This document shows, in pieces, positions 1-11,458 of a stretch of DNA of 64,000 nt. The notes under the pieces were generated by a model. The model did no database searches. It had not been told where the DNA came from and worked only from the letters and a program-made list of their open reading frames with translations. The DNA comes from Daphnia carinata (lineage: Eukaryota > Arthropoda > Branchiopoda > Diplostraca > Daphniidae): contig NC_081335.1 of the NCBI RefSeq assembly GCF_022539665.2, forward strand, positions 1,116,001 through 1,180,000, in the 5' to 3' direction. The translations under genes and the position numbers were made by a program. Position 1 is the stretch's first letter. The number at the start of each line of letters is the position of its first letter.

Positions 1-50
1 CTTTTCATATTTTATTTTTTGACATAATTCATAAATCTTTTCTTTTGCAG

Positions 51-1694
51 CACAAACACAGTGCAACCAGTGCGGCAAAATGATTCTAGTAGCTCGAATG
101 AAATTCCATCTTAAAGTTCACAGTGGTGTGAAGTCACACTTATGTGAACTATGTGGCCGGGCATTTGCACTTAGGAATAGCCTTAACTCGCATATTCGAT
201 TCCATCATCGTGGACAGGCACGACCTAAACATTTCATGTGTAGCACATGTGGTTATACTTGTAGGTCGAAAAATCACTTGGAAAAACATGAAAGGATCCA
301 TACCAACGAAAGGGTAAACGAATTCGCAGTTTTTACTTTTGCCTGTTAAAATATGATGTGCTTCATGGTTTATTTTTTTTTTTACTGTAGCCGTTTGATT
401 GCAAATACTGTGACAAGAAATTTCGGGAAAAGGGAACGCTCGTCCGCCATATCCGGTATGCAAGTGGTCAATGTTTACAATGTTCTAGCATTCGCAATAA
501 CGTCTTGTACAAATCCAATAACAACAGTACCCATACTGGTGAAAAACCATACGCGTGCAACATTTGTGGAACGTCGTACGCTGCCAGGTGATAAGTGAAA
601 ACTGACTATGTTCTCCCCAGTTCTTCTGTGGAAAGTCGTAGTTCAACAAAACGAGAACCATTATATGAAATACTAATGCTAGTCATTATGTTTCCACTTT
701 GATGCTTTAATCTGAACGGCTGTTCTATGCCAGGCAAACGTACGTCAGCCACTACAGGAGAAAACATGAAAAAAGGGAACCAGGAAACGAACGGTTACCT
801 CGGTAATTCTCTTGAATTTGATATTTCATTCCGGTTATATTTATCACTTATCATACCTTAATTTTCTTCGATTTCTTGCTGAGCTAGGCGCGCTAACGGT
901 CCCACTTACAGTTGCGAATTTTGTCAAAAAACGTTTTACAGGCTTTTGACATACGAAAGACATCGCAGCACTCACACAGGAGTTGCCGCTGCCATCCGTT
1001 GTCGGGTATCCGGCTGTATTTTCACGTATTCGGATTTGGGACAACTAAAGGTATTCTGTTTCATTTTTCTTAAACTAATGGTTGAATTTTTTAAATTTGT
1101 TTGCTTTGTTTGCATAAGAATCATATGTTGGCAGAGCATCCTGAGAAAGCATATGTCTGTAAAGTGTGCAAGAAAATTTTTCTAACAAAGTTGAATCTGA
1201 CTCTACATCAGGTAGTTTTTCGTTTATTAAAATTTTTCTCAATCTTAACTTGGCGTAAACAATTAGTTAAATAAAATAATGTCTCCTATTAGTTTTCAGA
1301 AAATAAATATAAGAACAGAAGATTAGTTCTCCAAATCATTGAAATTTATTACATCTTTAAATTTATCTTTGTTTTCCCTTAGTCCGTTCATGATCCTTCG
1401 CGTGGTTTCCAGTGCTCTTTTTGTCCTACGAGATTGACGGCAAAGGCAAGTCTTCTCATAGCATTAGTTTAACATAAAAGTAATTTAAGTCTCTTGACTG
1501 TAATGATTTATATTTTGTTATTTTAGGAAAGCTTAGTTGCACACGAAAAGCTTCATACTCGTGAAACGCCGCATGAATGTTCGTTCTGTGAAATGCGTTT
1601 CCATAGCACGTATCTGTTGCAGATTCACGTGCGCACACATCAGCCCAATCATCTCAAAAGGAAACGTCGAAGAAAAAATCCTGTTGATAAGTGA
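51..1694 (+). CDS. C2H2 zinc-finger protein, 5' end outside window
   Basis: Probable nuclear DNA-binding protein with an array of about ten C2H2 fingers. Exons read as 51-313, 391-455, 528-587, 734-802, 888-1050, 1119-1211, 1383-1445 and 1527-1694, ending in a Lys/Arg-rich tail and TGA. Visible fingers include CNQCGKM, CELCGRAF, CSTCGY, CKYCDKKF, CNICGTSY, CEFCQKTF, CKVCKKIF, CSFCPTRL and CSFCEMRF, several followed by HTGE-like linkers. The first exon opens at an acceptor (tttgcag), so the start lies upstream of the window. Exon boundaries and finger order match the gene at 3381-7710, so the two are tandem duplicates. The intron after 1445 starts with GC (AAG/gcaagt) where the paralogue has GT. 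DNA target is unknown; whether a THAP domain precedes it cannot be seen. Confidence 0.85.
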
Positions 1695-2367
1695 ATCATC
1701 GATTACTTGATGTTGATATTTTAGCTTTGCTCCATAGAAAGAGTATTAAGAATCACGACTTGTGGACCCACCCCTCCAATCTAAGAACTTCGTTCAGCTT
1801 TCGTTATTCAAATGTCTTTCGCAGAGTTTTTTTTATTTTTCTTTTATTTTATAATTACTATCGTCTCTGCTCAGGGAATACCTCCCTTGAAGACAAAGCG
1901 CCGTATAGCAAATGTACGAAGTTTGATTTACAGTTATGTAATGAGTATATTACGTTTCATCTCTAAAAGGTATGGTATACTGAAAATTGTTATAATTGTT
2001 TTGATACGTTAGTAGAATTTTTCTGTTAGTTCTGCCTCTTTGATTCTCCAGTTGTTGAGTTCCTTGAAATGCCACATGTTTCCGTTTGGAGCTAGGAGAT
2101 GGCGTAGCAGAATTGCCAGTCTTGGCCAACTTATAACCATGAGGTATGCTTCATGAACGAACGATGGGAGTGTTACGTTATCCTCCGCCTCCCTGCTTGT
2201 ATCTGCATCCACATAGGTTTACCCGGCCTAGTTCTTCACATACCTTACTCAGCCATCTGGCCTACTAGCGCCAAACCAACGAATAATTTTCACGACATCG
2301 ATATTCGATTTCACTAGTGCGTGTGTTGTTGTTTTTTTTTAAACCGTTCGGCTGTCCATGACGTAGA
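1695..2367. other. Intergenic spacer between zinc-finger gene and THAP gene
   Basis: AT-rich sequence holding the 3' flank of the first zinc-finger gene and the 5' flank of the small THAP gene. Short ORFs here show no family motif. I see no repeat or RNA gene. Confidence 0.5.
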
Positions 2368-2781
2368 ATGGTAGGCAAAACAAAGTGCTTAGTGAAATCA
2401 TGCAACAATATTCACCCAATTCATAAAGATTGTTCTTGGCATCAATGGCCAGCACAAGAGAGTGCAATACATCGATGGATGATTGCATTACGGAAAAATA
2501 AATCGGCCACAGGATTTTCGGAGCATAGTCTTCCTGATGTGGAAGGCCAAAGAATTTGCAGTGATCATTTCGAAAAGACGTGTTTCAAAGAAGGTGTGGT
2601 AAGAAGACTCAAACCAACTGCAATTCCTACAATTTTCAGGCTACCAACACACAAGGATCCAACGTTATCAACTACTATTCTCAAACAACACACTGTTGAA
2701 TCAAGTAAAAATATTATATCACCAATTTTATCTACAAATTACCTTTTACAACCAATCCTTAGGCAGTTCCCATCAAAATGA
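2368..2781 (+). CDS. Small THAP-domain protein
   Basis: A 137-residue reading frame starting at ATG. Residues 1-93 form a THAP zinc-binding DNA-binding domain: a CX4C pair (CLVKSC, residues 7-12), a Trp-containing helix, the second pair in ICSDHF (CX2H) about 50 residues later, and the closing AIPTIF, equivalent to the family's AVPTIF signature. The remainder is Ser/Thr/Gln-rich. It sits between the two zinc-finger paralogues and upstream of another THAP exon at 3477. It could be a stand-alone gene, a 5' exon of a longer gene (the frame changes near 2760, where a cttag acceptor occurs), or a remnant of a duplicated THAP/zinc-finger gene. Domain call is firm; gene extent is not. Confidence 0.7.
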   Translation: MVGKTKCLVKSCNNIHPIHKDCSWHQWPAQESAIHRWMIALRKNKSATGFSEHSLPDVEGQRICSDHFEKTCFKEGVVRRLKPTAIPTIFRLPTHKDPTLSTTILKQHTVESSKNIISPILSTNYLLQPILRQFPSK

Positions 2782-3380
2782 AAATACTGCAACAAAAACA
2801 ACACTGATAGCAGACTTATCAACAAATGTGCAGCAATGTCCAGTCATACAACAAGGTATATCCTACACTTACATGATTTCCCAGGCTTTTTAAGCCTATG
2901 CTACATTCATCAATACTTTGTAAGATCACAGTGATTTGGCCAAACAAACTGACTGCATCAATATGGGGCACCAGGTGGGTCAACCAAAAAATGAGACACC
3001 GAAAAGGTAAGCTGGACATAGCAAAAAGGTGGCAGTACACTTCTCGAATGAGCTGATGTTTAAGCTTATGCTCCAACCATGCATTGAGTCTTAGCACTCA
3101 ATGCTTAAGATCTTTGAAGGGACAAACTGCGGAAGGATTTCTCCTCACGTTTATTGTTCGTGGGAAGTCTTCGCGGATAGATAGGTTAGTCTTGTTGGAG
3201 AGGACGGAGGGTGAGTGGCGAACCAATAGTTTAACTTTGCGGCGACTGAAAGTGTTATCGTGTAGATGAATTAGGGCGCTAGAATCTCTAGAATAGGCTA
3301 CATTTTGTTCATTAGGTTCAAGTAGCCGTACCCGATTTGTTTTACCGCTCAACCATATCCACATGTGAAACAAGAAAAAA
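2782..3380. other. Spacer with no convincing gene
   Basis: Follows the small THAP frame. Overlapping ORFs of 60-92 residues exist on both strands but lack domains or splice support. A Gln/Thr-rich frame to 2893 could be a continuation of the THAP gene through an unseen splice. It may also contain the promoter of the THAP/zinc-finger gene. Confidence 0.4.
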
Positions 3381-6300
3381 ATGTATCAAGCCAGGTCGTT
3401 GCATTAAGACGTTTGTTGATTATAACATTTTCTGGAGCTTACGATACTTATGTCTATCTTAATTCAATTGTTGTAGGATCGGTGCAAAGTGCTACGTGAA
3501 GGGGTGCAAATCTGGATATGATTCCTGCAACGGAAGTGTACACTTTTTCAAACCAAAAGATGAAAAAACTGTGTACCTGTGGCAGAAGTTCATAAGTAGA
3601 AACGATTTGAAACTGGGGAAGTTTCATTCGGTTTGTCACAAGCACTTTGACGACGCAGATATTATAAAAGAGACAACAATTCGAGGTGAAAACGGTCAAG
3701 CAGCAGCTTGTGACCCAACACCTTGGAAACTTGTCGGTGGGGCGGTACCAAAATTTTTTCTGGGTAACTTAGGAAAAAAATGTATATGTTTGATTCTTTT
3801 TAGTAATAATATTTCATACACAGAGAATCCTGCAAGTGAATTACGACCGTTTAGGAAAATTGCAATAAGGCCCACTGATTTAAGACCTCCTGCTGCGACA
3901 TCTGCCAAATCTGTGGTAGTGCCCAAGATAATTGTCCACAATGAAGCCCCAATGATGTCGCATACTAAGCAACAAGATGTTACAGATTTAATACTTCCTG
4001 AAAAACTTTCGCCTGTCCCTCAAAAGACTTATAGCAACCGGAAAAAATTTCCGGTCTTGGCTAAATCGCCCATTCTCCATTCAGATAATGAAGCCGGTAG
4101 AGACGTTGGTGAACCTGACAGTTTTACACTAAAAAGCGCCTTAAATCCTAAGGAAACGCTCATTGCGCTACCGTCTTCACCGGCAGGAAATTCTGCGAAA
4201 ATGTCTCAACCAGCCCGAAATAGTTCAGTAACCAGACCAAATGTGCCTGAAGATTCAAGTGGATGTGAAGTAGGAATTAGTAATCAAGACAAGCAGCTGT
4301 CCTTGCCCAACAAAAAAGTGCAGATGGATGTTATCGTGTCGAAACAAGCTACACTTCCTTCAACATGGATTTGCCAACCAGGACTTCTAATAAGACCGAA
4401 TATGCCTATGGATGGTGATCGTCCAATAGGTATTTCTGTCCACCAGATCCAACAATTTCCGGCACCTTGTATCGTTGCACATCAGACCCTGCTTAATCCT
4501 AAAGAAGCTGTTCTTCCACCATCGTGGTCCTGGCAAGAAAATTATCTGCCAAAAAAACAGTCAATTTGCTTAAAATTTAAATGGCTGGAAGAAAACAACT
4601 TATTTGAATTCACCAAGTCCGTCATAGTCAGCGAGGGTGTATGCGCAAACAACATGGGCAACCCTACCCATACCATTCGCTACTTTGTTCGAGGACGGCA
4701 GGTTTATCACCGAAATTTAAATTCGCAGTTCTCTACAATCAATGAACTTACATACTACTTGAAGGTTTATGATGACATTCCAGAGTGTGTTGGTTATGCA
4801 AATAAGAAATTCTACGAAAATTCACTTCTATCTCCATTTCCAAACTCGAGTGTAAGTCAATCAAAATCATGCCTTCTACTGGCGTCGGAAAAAAGCAACC
4901 TGTGCGCCTATTGTTTGTCTTTGATGACACCCACTTTTCAACATCGCGTGGTGATCAATAGCAACAATTTACCAGTAACAGATTCTATTCCTACAACCGA
5001 CTCTCAAGATGTTGTAGCATGTGGCAACGTCATGCCTCACAGCAAGGAAATCATGTGCAATTTTCTTCAATCCAATGGCAATGCGGTTATTCCTGTACTT
5101 GCAGAGGAAGGATCAATTTCCGAAGGAAATCCAGATCCTGAAGCCGTTACGCTGCCCGTTCCGAATGAATTAGTTGGCAGTTGTGTTCGAAAATCAGAAG
5201 ATCTTGAATCAGTCTTAATCAAACTAGGCAGTTCGTTTGATTCATCAAGCTACCCGTTGTTCCTCTATCATTTGCAAACATGGTGCTGTGGTATTTACGC
5301 TCCTGCTGAAGTGTCTGTCCTCCCATCAGCAACCTCTGCATCGGCTACACCGACACTAGATGAAGGGCAACCGATCATACATGACTGGACTTCATACAGC
5401 AAACCCACCTTCTTGGTTTCTCAACCACAGCGCGTGTACTGCCGCCGTAAAGCCGCTGCCGCAAGGCGAATAAAAGAAATCAAGGGGGCCCTAATAAAGT
5501 GGACCGATGTTGAGAACATGGCATATCACGATGGAAAAGTCCACGTCACTTTGAAGGGACAACCTGTTGTCCAGAATAACCTACCCCAAGTATTTCACGA
5601 CGAAATGGGTTCCTATGATGACGACTTTAACGAATTTAATATCAAGAAAAATGGACGCTCACTTAGTTATAGCAGTTTTTCGGAAAGTGAAGATTCATCA
5701 GTTGTAATAATGGTAGATGATAGTGAATATTCGCCGAGTGAAAGTAGCAGCACTGATGCCGAAGAAAATGAGAGCGACGAAATCGACCTAGCGTTGGCGG
5801 AGCGTCTTTTACGGGGAGAAATCCACTTAAAGAGAAGGTTGCAAAGGAAATTCCTATTTTACTCTAGGATGCTTACTAGGTAAAAATTTCGTTTTTGTCC
5901 GTTACGAGGTGTAATTTATAATTCCATCATTGGTATTACAGAAGCAAAGAAATAGGTCGTTCTATTTTAAAGGCATCACAGGAATTTGAGGATAGATGCC
6001 GAAATGGAACAATGAAGCAACAAATTGCGAAGAAATCCGGCCGTAAGTTTTTTAAACTTTTACTTCTACTTCACTTTTACAGATAATTTATATCAATTAT
6101 ACGTTTGTTCGCTTAGCTAAAAAACAGTGCAATGAATGCGGAAAAATGATCCACGCTAAGGGATTCCAAGATCATGTCAAACTTCATAGCGGCATAAAAT
6201 CACACTTATGCGAGCTATGTGGTAGAGCATTTGTGTTTAGATCCAGCCTGAATTCCCATATACGGCTAAATCATCGTGGAATATCACGCACCAAACCGCC

Positions 6301-7710
6301 CAAAAATTTCATGTGTAGTACGTGCGGTCATACCGTAAGTTCAAAGGAACGTTTGGGAATCCATGAGAGGATTCACACCGATGAAAGGGTAAGAAAAAAA
6401 GCGATTAGTTACCACGGGAAATTTATTAAAGTGGTAAATATATGGTATTTTCTAGCCATTCGATTGCAAATTCTGTGACAAAAAGTTTCGCGAGAAAGGC
6501 ACACTTGTACGTCATATTCGGTAATTCTCCATCATTCCAGTTTGAACGAAATTGAGAAGCTTCATAATTACAAATCTTGTTTTCAGAACTCATACGGGTG
6601 AGAGACCATATGCGTGCAACATCTGTGGAAAATCTTACCGGTCGAGGTAATAAAAATATTAGTGTTCTATGGTTCTATTTGAGAACCTTACCGAAAAATG
6701 CGCCATCAGTTAACGTTAAAAAAATGTACCTGTGATCTGCTGAACTATCATTATATCTCACCAGGTTCGCCTACGTCAGCCATCATAGAACTAAACATGA
6801 AACAAAACAAAAAGAAGAAAAAAAGGATCCGATGGAGGAGTAATTATAATTTTTTTTTTATACTTGAAGCATTCTGGTAATGAAGTTGAATGGTTTTCCC
6901 TAGTCACCGTATGAAAGTGGCATTTTGCTGATAGAAATGTCTCTTTTAATCGTCATTAAAATTTTTGTATTTAATCTATCTTAGCCGACGCAAACATCCC
7001 AAAATCGGATATCGCTGTGAATACTGTGGAAAGGAGTTTTGTCAAGGCCGAATCTTGGCATATGAAAAACATCTCACAACCCACACAGGTGTTTGTGCTG
7101 CTATTCCTTGCACACAGCCTGGCTGTGACTTCACATATTCGGATATGACGCAGCTAAAGGTATTTCGTGACATTACACACATAAATATTTAACAATCTTC
7201 TATTGTGAAATGAAATCGATATTGGTTGCCTGCCTAGGAACACACATTGGCACAACATCCGGAAAAGGCATACACTTGTGATGTGTGTAACAAAATCTTT
7301 CTCACGAAGCAAACTCTAACAGATCATCGGGTAATTTTAACGGTTTTTTTTAAATAATGGTTTATACGTCTGTCTTCCTTTTCTGCCGTTTATAGTCTAT
7401 GCACGATCCAACTCGAGGCTTCCAGTGCTCGTTTTGTCCCGTAAAGTTGACGGTTAAGGTGAGGTCCTAGGGAGTTGGTTGTAATTTGTGAAATATTTTC
7501 ACACCATGCATCGCATAATTTTTTTTTTCTTATTTTGCCTTTTATCTCTAGTCAAGTTTGATTGCTCACGAAAAGCTTCACACTCGGGAAACACCATATG
7601 AATGCTCTTTCTGCGAAATGCGTTTCCATAGTACTTATCTGTTGCAGATTCATATGCGCACTCATCAGCCTAGTCAGCTCAAGAGAAAACGCTATAGAAA
7701 AACCAGTTGA
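3381..7710 (+). CDS. THAP plus C2H2 zinc-finger fusion protein
   Basis: Likely DNA-binding regulator joining an N-terminal THAP domain to a C-terminal array of about ten C2H2 fingers. Proposed exons: 3381-3394 (ATG TAT CAA GCC AG), 3477-3763, 3824-5879, 5942-6042, 6117-6388, 6456-6520, 6587-6646, 6765-6839, 6985-7159, 7238-7330, 7396-7458, 7552-7710. The THAP domain has CYVKGC, Trp, VCHKHF and AVPKFF. The large third exon codes a low-complexity middle with a KWLEENN...YFVRGRQVYH segment, a basic patch and an acidic Ser-rich stretch. Fingers start at CNECGKM and end at CSFCEMRF, matching the gene at 51-1694. The 14 bp first exon is chosen because its phase fits; its donor (AG/gtcgtt) is weak. 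The 60 nt intron at 3764-3823 is in frame and could also be read through. Confidence 0.8.
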
Positions 7711-8429
7711 TAAGTAGTATCGAAATGGCCTATCATGACGTCATTGGTGGATTTAACAACTCTGCGTTCACATGTGCGACAAACCTTGATTTGAATTTTG
7801 ATATTCCCATGGATATACTAATGTACCAGCTTTGGAATAGAAAAATGTTTTCAAAAAGATTTTCTGTAAATTAATTCTACTAGGAACCAACTGGACGAAA
7901 CGAAGGAAAACAAGTACTGCTGTGTCAAAAACAACTACTAATATGTTTAACACACTATGAAGGTCAACAAGCAATACCGTTCTGTGGAACCGGAGTGAAA
8001 GCCGGAGTGAATGGGAGGCTGTCGCCGTGGCCATCCGGTTTCTAACCCACCTATGACTCTACCACTGACCACCGTGTGTCAATATGCGCCTTCGAGTAGG
8101 ACATCGTTTTCTTGTCACTCTTGTCACATTTTTTTTCAATGAACCAACTGATAGGGTTTCCAAAACATTTGTCTCAGCTTATAAACATAAACAGCAGTAC
8201 CTGTAACGAAAATGGTAACTACAGTAAGTAGCATTATGTAAGCAATTTAAAAAAACCGTCTGTTACTTCTACCTCCACAGTCATGCAGTTAAGAAAAGAG
8301 GCACAAAATAAAGAGGCCTTGTTCCCAAATGGTTAAGGCGTAGCAGCTGAGAATAATAAAAATGGCTTACAAATTGTTTCGTCTAATAAGAACATGTGGC
8401 AAAACATAATCACATGCAGTATAACTTTA
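7711..8429. other. Intergenic spacer
   Basis: 3' flank of the THAP/zinc-finger gene and the left flank of the palindromic element. No domain-bearing ORF. A short box-A-like stretch (tggttaaggcg, 8329-8339) has no matching box B or clover-leaf, so no tRNA is called. Confidence 0.5.
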
Positions 8430-9060
8430 TGACAATCCGTTTTACCCCCCCAAAAAAAAAAAAATAATTCGCCAAAAAAAAAAAAAATTACACTTTTTTC
8501 TTTTTTTTCCGACACGTAGCCATCTACCGCTCAGACTCGTTATTACTGGCATGTAGGCAATTTCAGTCCATTGGATGCCATTCGCAGTTAGTTGAGTAGC
8601 GTGGATGGTGAATAACGTGTGGCTGGAGAAAAATATGTTAAAATGGATAAGATAATAAAAGATAAGGATGGTAAGTACAAAGATTATTATATTAGTTTTC
8701 AATTATTAATTATTGTTTTTTAGCTCTAATTATGAACCTGCAGGCTCAATTATTGTTCGTAATCAGTCCATGCAGCGATGGAACTGAACAATTGTGGGAC
8801 TGTATTTGGGCCAAAAATGGGTGTGGCACGGAAACCCAGAAATGGCACGAGTTCAACCTAAAACATGGATTAGGTACTTCCCGGTTCTTTGTCTATCGAA
8901 AAAGTATTTTAATGCTATTATTTTGCATTCACAGAATTTTAGCGGGGGGATCAAGTCAAGTCTGGAAGTGTTACAGGATGGAAGAGTCAGCCTGTAGTTA
9001 AAAAAACACTGAGAGTGCATTACCGTTAAGGTGTGAGGTAAAGTAATAGAGTAATGCAAA

Positions 9061-9261
9061 TTGCCTAATGAGAAGTACCAACTTGTGTTAATGAATCCAG
9101 TACAACAGCAATCCTTTATAGTTCTGTCACAGCTAGAAGCCTCAAATAATTCTGTTTCTCTGTCTAAAGAACAACTTGTCCTTTACGTTCAGAGTGTTGG
9201 GGAAACTGGGTACTTAAATGGCCCTAAAGATGTTTTAATTTTGCTGCCATTGCAGAGATGA
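9061..9261 (+). CDS. Arm ORF of 66 residues (arm A)
   Basis: Short frame starting MPNEKY and ending LLPLQR. The same frame is kept in all four arms (also 11884-12084 -, 41601-41801 +, 44425-44625 -) with one to a few substitutions each. It lies downstream of the spliced arm gene on the same strand and may be an exon of it or its 3' UTR. No family recognised. Confidence 0.35.
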   Translation: MPNEKYQLVLMNPVQQQSFIVLSQLEASNNSVSLSKEQLVLYVQSVGETGYLNGPKDVLILLPLQR

Positions 9262-9478
9262 ACATCATACATGGACTCTTTAGGTATGAAAGGATTTTTC
9301 TTCAAATAATTTTGAATTTATGACGAAGAATTTCTCCTCCTTTTGCCAACCAGGTCTAATCTACCAAAAAATATTTTATCCAATAGGAAAGGATTTTCAT
9401 GTACTGGGAACACAACTATCAACAATGCAACACTCTACAGGTGCTAGTTTATCATTCAAGAGCCTTATACAATGATGT

Positions 9479-9844
9479 TCATCTGCAATTTGTATGTCCT
9501 TTCCCAAGCTTCCACCAGAAGTTGAATCTATGAGTCATGTAAGTTACATGATCAACAATTGATATGTTTAACGGTGTTGTTTTTCTTTTCTCAATATAGG
9601 TTAATAGTAACATTGGATCTGAAAAGATTCTTGGTTGGGGCAAGACACTGAATAAATTGTATTGATTGGATGGATGACATGACATTTCTATACTTAATTC
9701 GGATTCCCCAGACGGTATTTGATATTTAAAAAATTGAAGTGCATATCTGGGCTCCCTTCTTTTCTGAAGCCCCGTTTCCCCTTGACTCATAATAAGCCCG
9801 TAGGGGGTCATGCCCCTACTGTACGGTATATATAAAAACAACAT
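9479..9844 (-). CDS. Arm antisense ORF of 121 residues (arm A)
   Basis: Starts MLFLYIPYSRGMTPYG and runs opposite to the spliced arm gene. The same 121-residue frame is present at 42020-42385 (identical) and 43841-44206 (one substitution). In arm B an extra T near 11415 leaves only the C-terminal part (11459-11692). It holds an intron-like boundary near 9600 (tatag), so it may be antisense to a spliced transcript rather than a protein. No recognisable domain. Confidence 0.35.
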   Translation of the reverse strand: MLFLYIPYSRGMTPYGLIMSQGETGLQKRREPRYALQFFKYQIPSGESELSIEMSCHPSNQYNLFSVLPQPRIFSDPMLLLTYIEKRKTTPLNISIVDHVTYMTHRFNFWWKLGKGHTNCR

Positions 9845-10400
9845 ATACCGAGGTTTGGAGGGCTCTGGCCGGAAAGGGGACGTGGGGTGCCGCTTCGTCC
9901 GATGATGTGTTCACGGAGGGTGACGTGGCTGCCCACAAATCCGAACTAAAGGTTAATCGCTCCTGTAAAAATGTTCCAAATCTTCAGCTCTTCTTCCGGC
10001 TTCTCTTAGCCAATCACCGGGTAATCTCCCCGGTGGGTCAACAAGGCAGTGTCTCCCCCTGCCTGGGTTGACGGCAACTTTTGAAAGGGCTATTGTGCCT
10101 TTTTAAAGTTGCAAAAATAATTGTAATGTGCAGAGAATTGTCAATAAATTTTTTTTTATAAAATATGTTTTGCAAAATTTATTTCTTTCATTGTCTGTGT
10201 TCACACATTACATTTATCAACTTTTTTTTTTATTTAGCTTGCTCAATTCATCTTTACTGTATTTGCCACAGTAGTATCGTTTATCTGTAAGTATTCAATT
10301 ATTATTTATTACACTTTTTGAATTCTTGAACTTAGACAAGGATCAACGTGTAATACCTTGATATTTTCTGAAGTAATTTTGTATTTGTATATTGTTTTAC

Positions 10401-10468
10401 TGGCATGGGAATCGATCCCCAGACATTCAGCGTGCAACGCCTATGCTCTAACATTGAGCCACGAGATA
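10401..10468 (-). tRNA. tRNA-Ala-like sequence, degenerate
   Basis: On the minus strand: D-arm ggctcaatgttagagc, an anticodon loop gTTGCac giving UGC (Ala) with T33 and A37, and a box B-like gatcgattccc closing a T-arm. The acceptor halves do not pair, so it is probably not a functional tRNA. Same sequence at 43217-43284 on the plus strand. Confidence 0.35.
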
Positions 10469-10565
10469 TATCTAAATTTTTTATTATCGCATATCATATG
10501 TTATCGTCTAGGATGTTTATGCAGTCTTTCACAACTATATGTTTATCTTTCTATTGCTTTTATAA

Positions 10566-10632
10566 GGTCCATAGCTCTGTGGTAGAGCATTCATCTGCGA
10601 TAACTGTTACCCTGGGTTCAAATCTTACTAGA
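10566..10632 (+). tRNA. tRNA-Cys-like sequence, degenerate
   Basis: D-arm agctctgtggtagagc and box B gggttcaaatc are clear. The anticodon region ctgcga resembles tRNA-Cys (ctgca) but reads GCG. Anticodon and acceptor stems pair poorly. Reversed copy at 43054-43119 on the minus strand. Confidence 0.3.
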
Positions 10633-10750
10633 TGTATAAACATCTACATCTAAATGGAGAATATAATATTGCAGTATTGCATTTCAGTTTTATTCAAAAT
10701 GAAAATGCAAGTCCGCAAGTCACTAGAAAAAAGCCAACAAGACATCATAT

Positions 10751-10815
10751 GATTCATGGCTCATTGGTAGAGCATCGGCGCGGAATGCCGAACATCCAGT
10801 GTTCGATCCCTGGAT
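10751..10815 (+). tRNA. tRNA-like sequence with intact T-arm
   Basis: Strongest of the three. D-arm ggctcattggtagagc, a perfect 5 bp anticodon stem (TCGGC/GCCGA) around the loop gcggaat, and a T-arm CCAG-TGTTCGATCC-CTGG with a consensus box B. The loop lacks T33 and the acceptor stem does not pair. Reversed copy at 42870-42934 on the minus strand. Confidence 0.35.
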
Positions 10816-11458
10816 AATAATTGAATGCTTACAGATAAACGATAAACCAATGGAAACAATGCTTACCATTAAACGTGGCATAAACAATAAAGGAGAATTA
10901 AGCAAGCTAAATAAAAAAAAAAGTTGATAAATGTAATGTGTGAACACAGACAATGAAAGAAATAAATTTTGCAAAAAATATTTTATAAAAAAAAATTTAT
11001 TGACAATTCTCTGCACATTACAATTATGTTTGCAACTTTAAAAAGGCACAATAGCCCTTTCAAAAGTTGCCGTCAACCCAGGCAGGGGGAGACACTGCCT
11101 TGTTGACCCACCGGGGAGATTACCCGGTGATTGGCTAAGAGAAGCCGGAAGAAGAGCTGAAGATTTGGAACATTTTTACAGGAGCGATTAACCTTTAGTT
11201 CGGATTTGTGGGCAGCCACGTCACCCTCCGTGAACACATCATCGGACGAAGCGGCACCCCACGTCCCCTTTCCGGCCAGAGCCCTCCAAACCTCGGTATA
11301 TGTTGTTTTTATATATACCGTACAGTAGGGGCATGACCCCCTACGGGCTTATTATGAGTCAAGGGGAAACGGGGCTTCAGAAAAGAAGGGAGCCCAGATA
11401 TGCACTTCAATTTTTTTAATATCAAATACCGTCTGGGGAATCCGAATTAAGTATAGAA

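Larger units (their letters stand above)
8430..10243 (+). repeat. Left arm A of palindromic element 1
   Basis: Inverted copy of 10901-13082 and direct relative of the arm at 41430-42784. Compared with arm B it has an internal deletion: the second coding exon (8735-8755) runs straight into the fourth, fusing LQAQLL to FVISPC and removing an intron-exon-intron block. The arm gene is therefore broken here. It keeps the 66-residue ORF (9061-9261, +) and the 121-residue ORF (9479-9844, -). Confidence 0.85.
10244..10900. repeat. Spacer of element 1 with tRNA-like sequences
   Basis: A 657 bp single-copy centre between the arms. It contains an inner inverted repeat around tcgtttatctgtaag (about 10277-10306 and 10816-10845) and three tRNA-like blocks. 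The 657 bp spacer of copy 2 (42785-43441) is the same sequence in reverse orientation. Confidence 0.85.

Noticed and set aside
2819-3097. 92-codon minus-strand ORF possibly from a transposase
   Set aside because: No DDE or helix-turn-helix motif and no repeat in the window.
8317-8360. Possible tRNA near tggttaaggcg
   Set aside because: Only a box A-like stretch; no box B or foldable arms follow.
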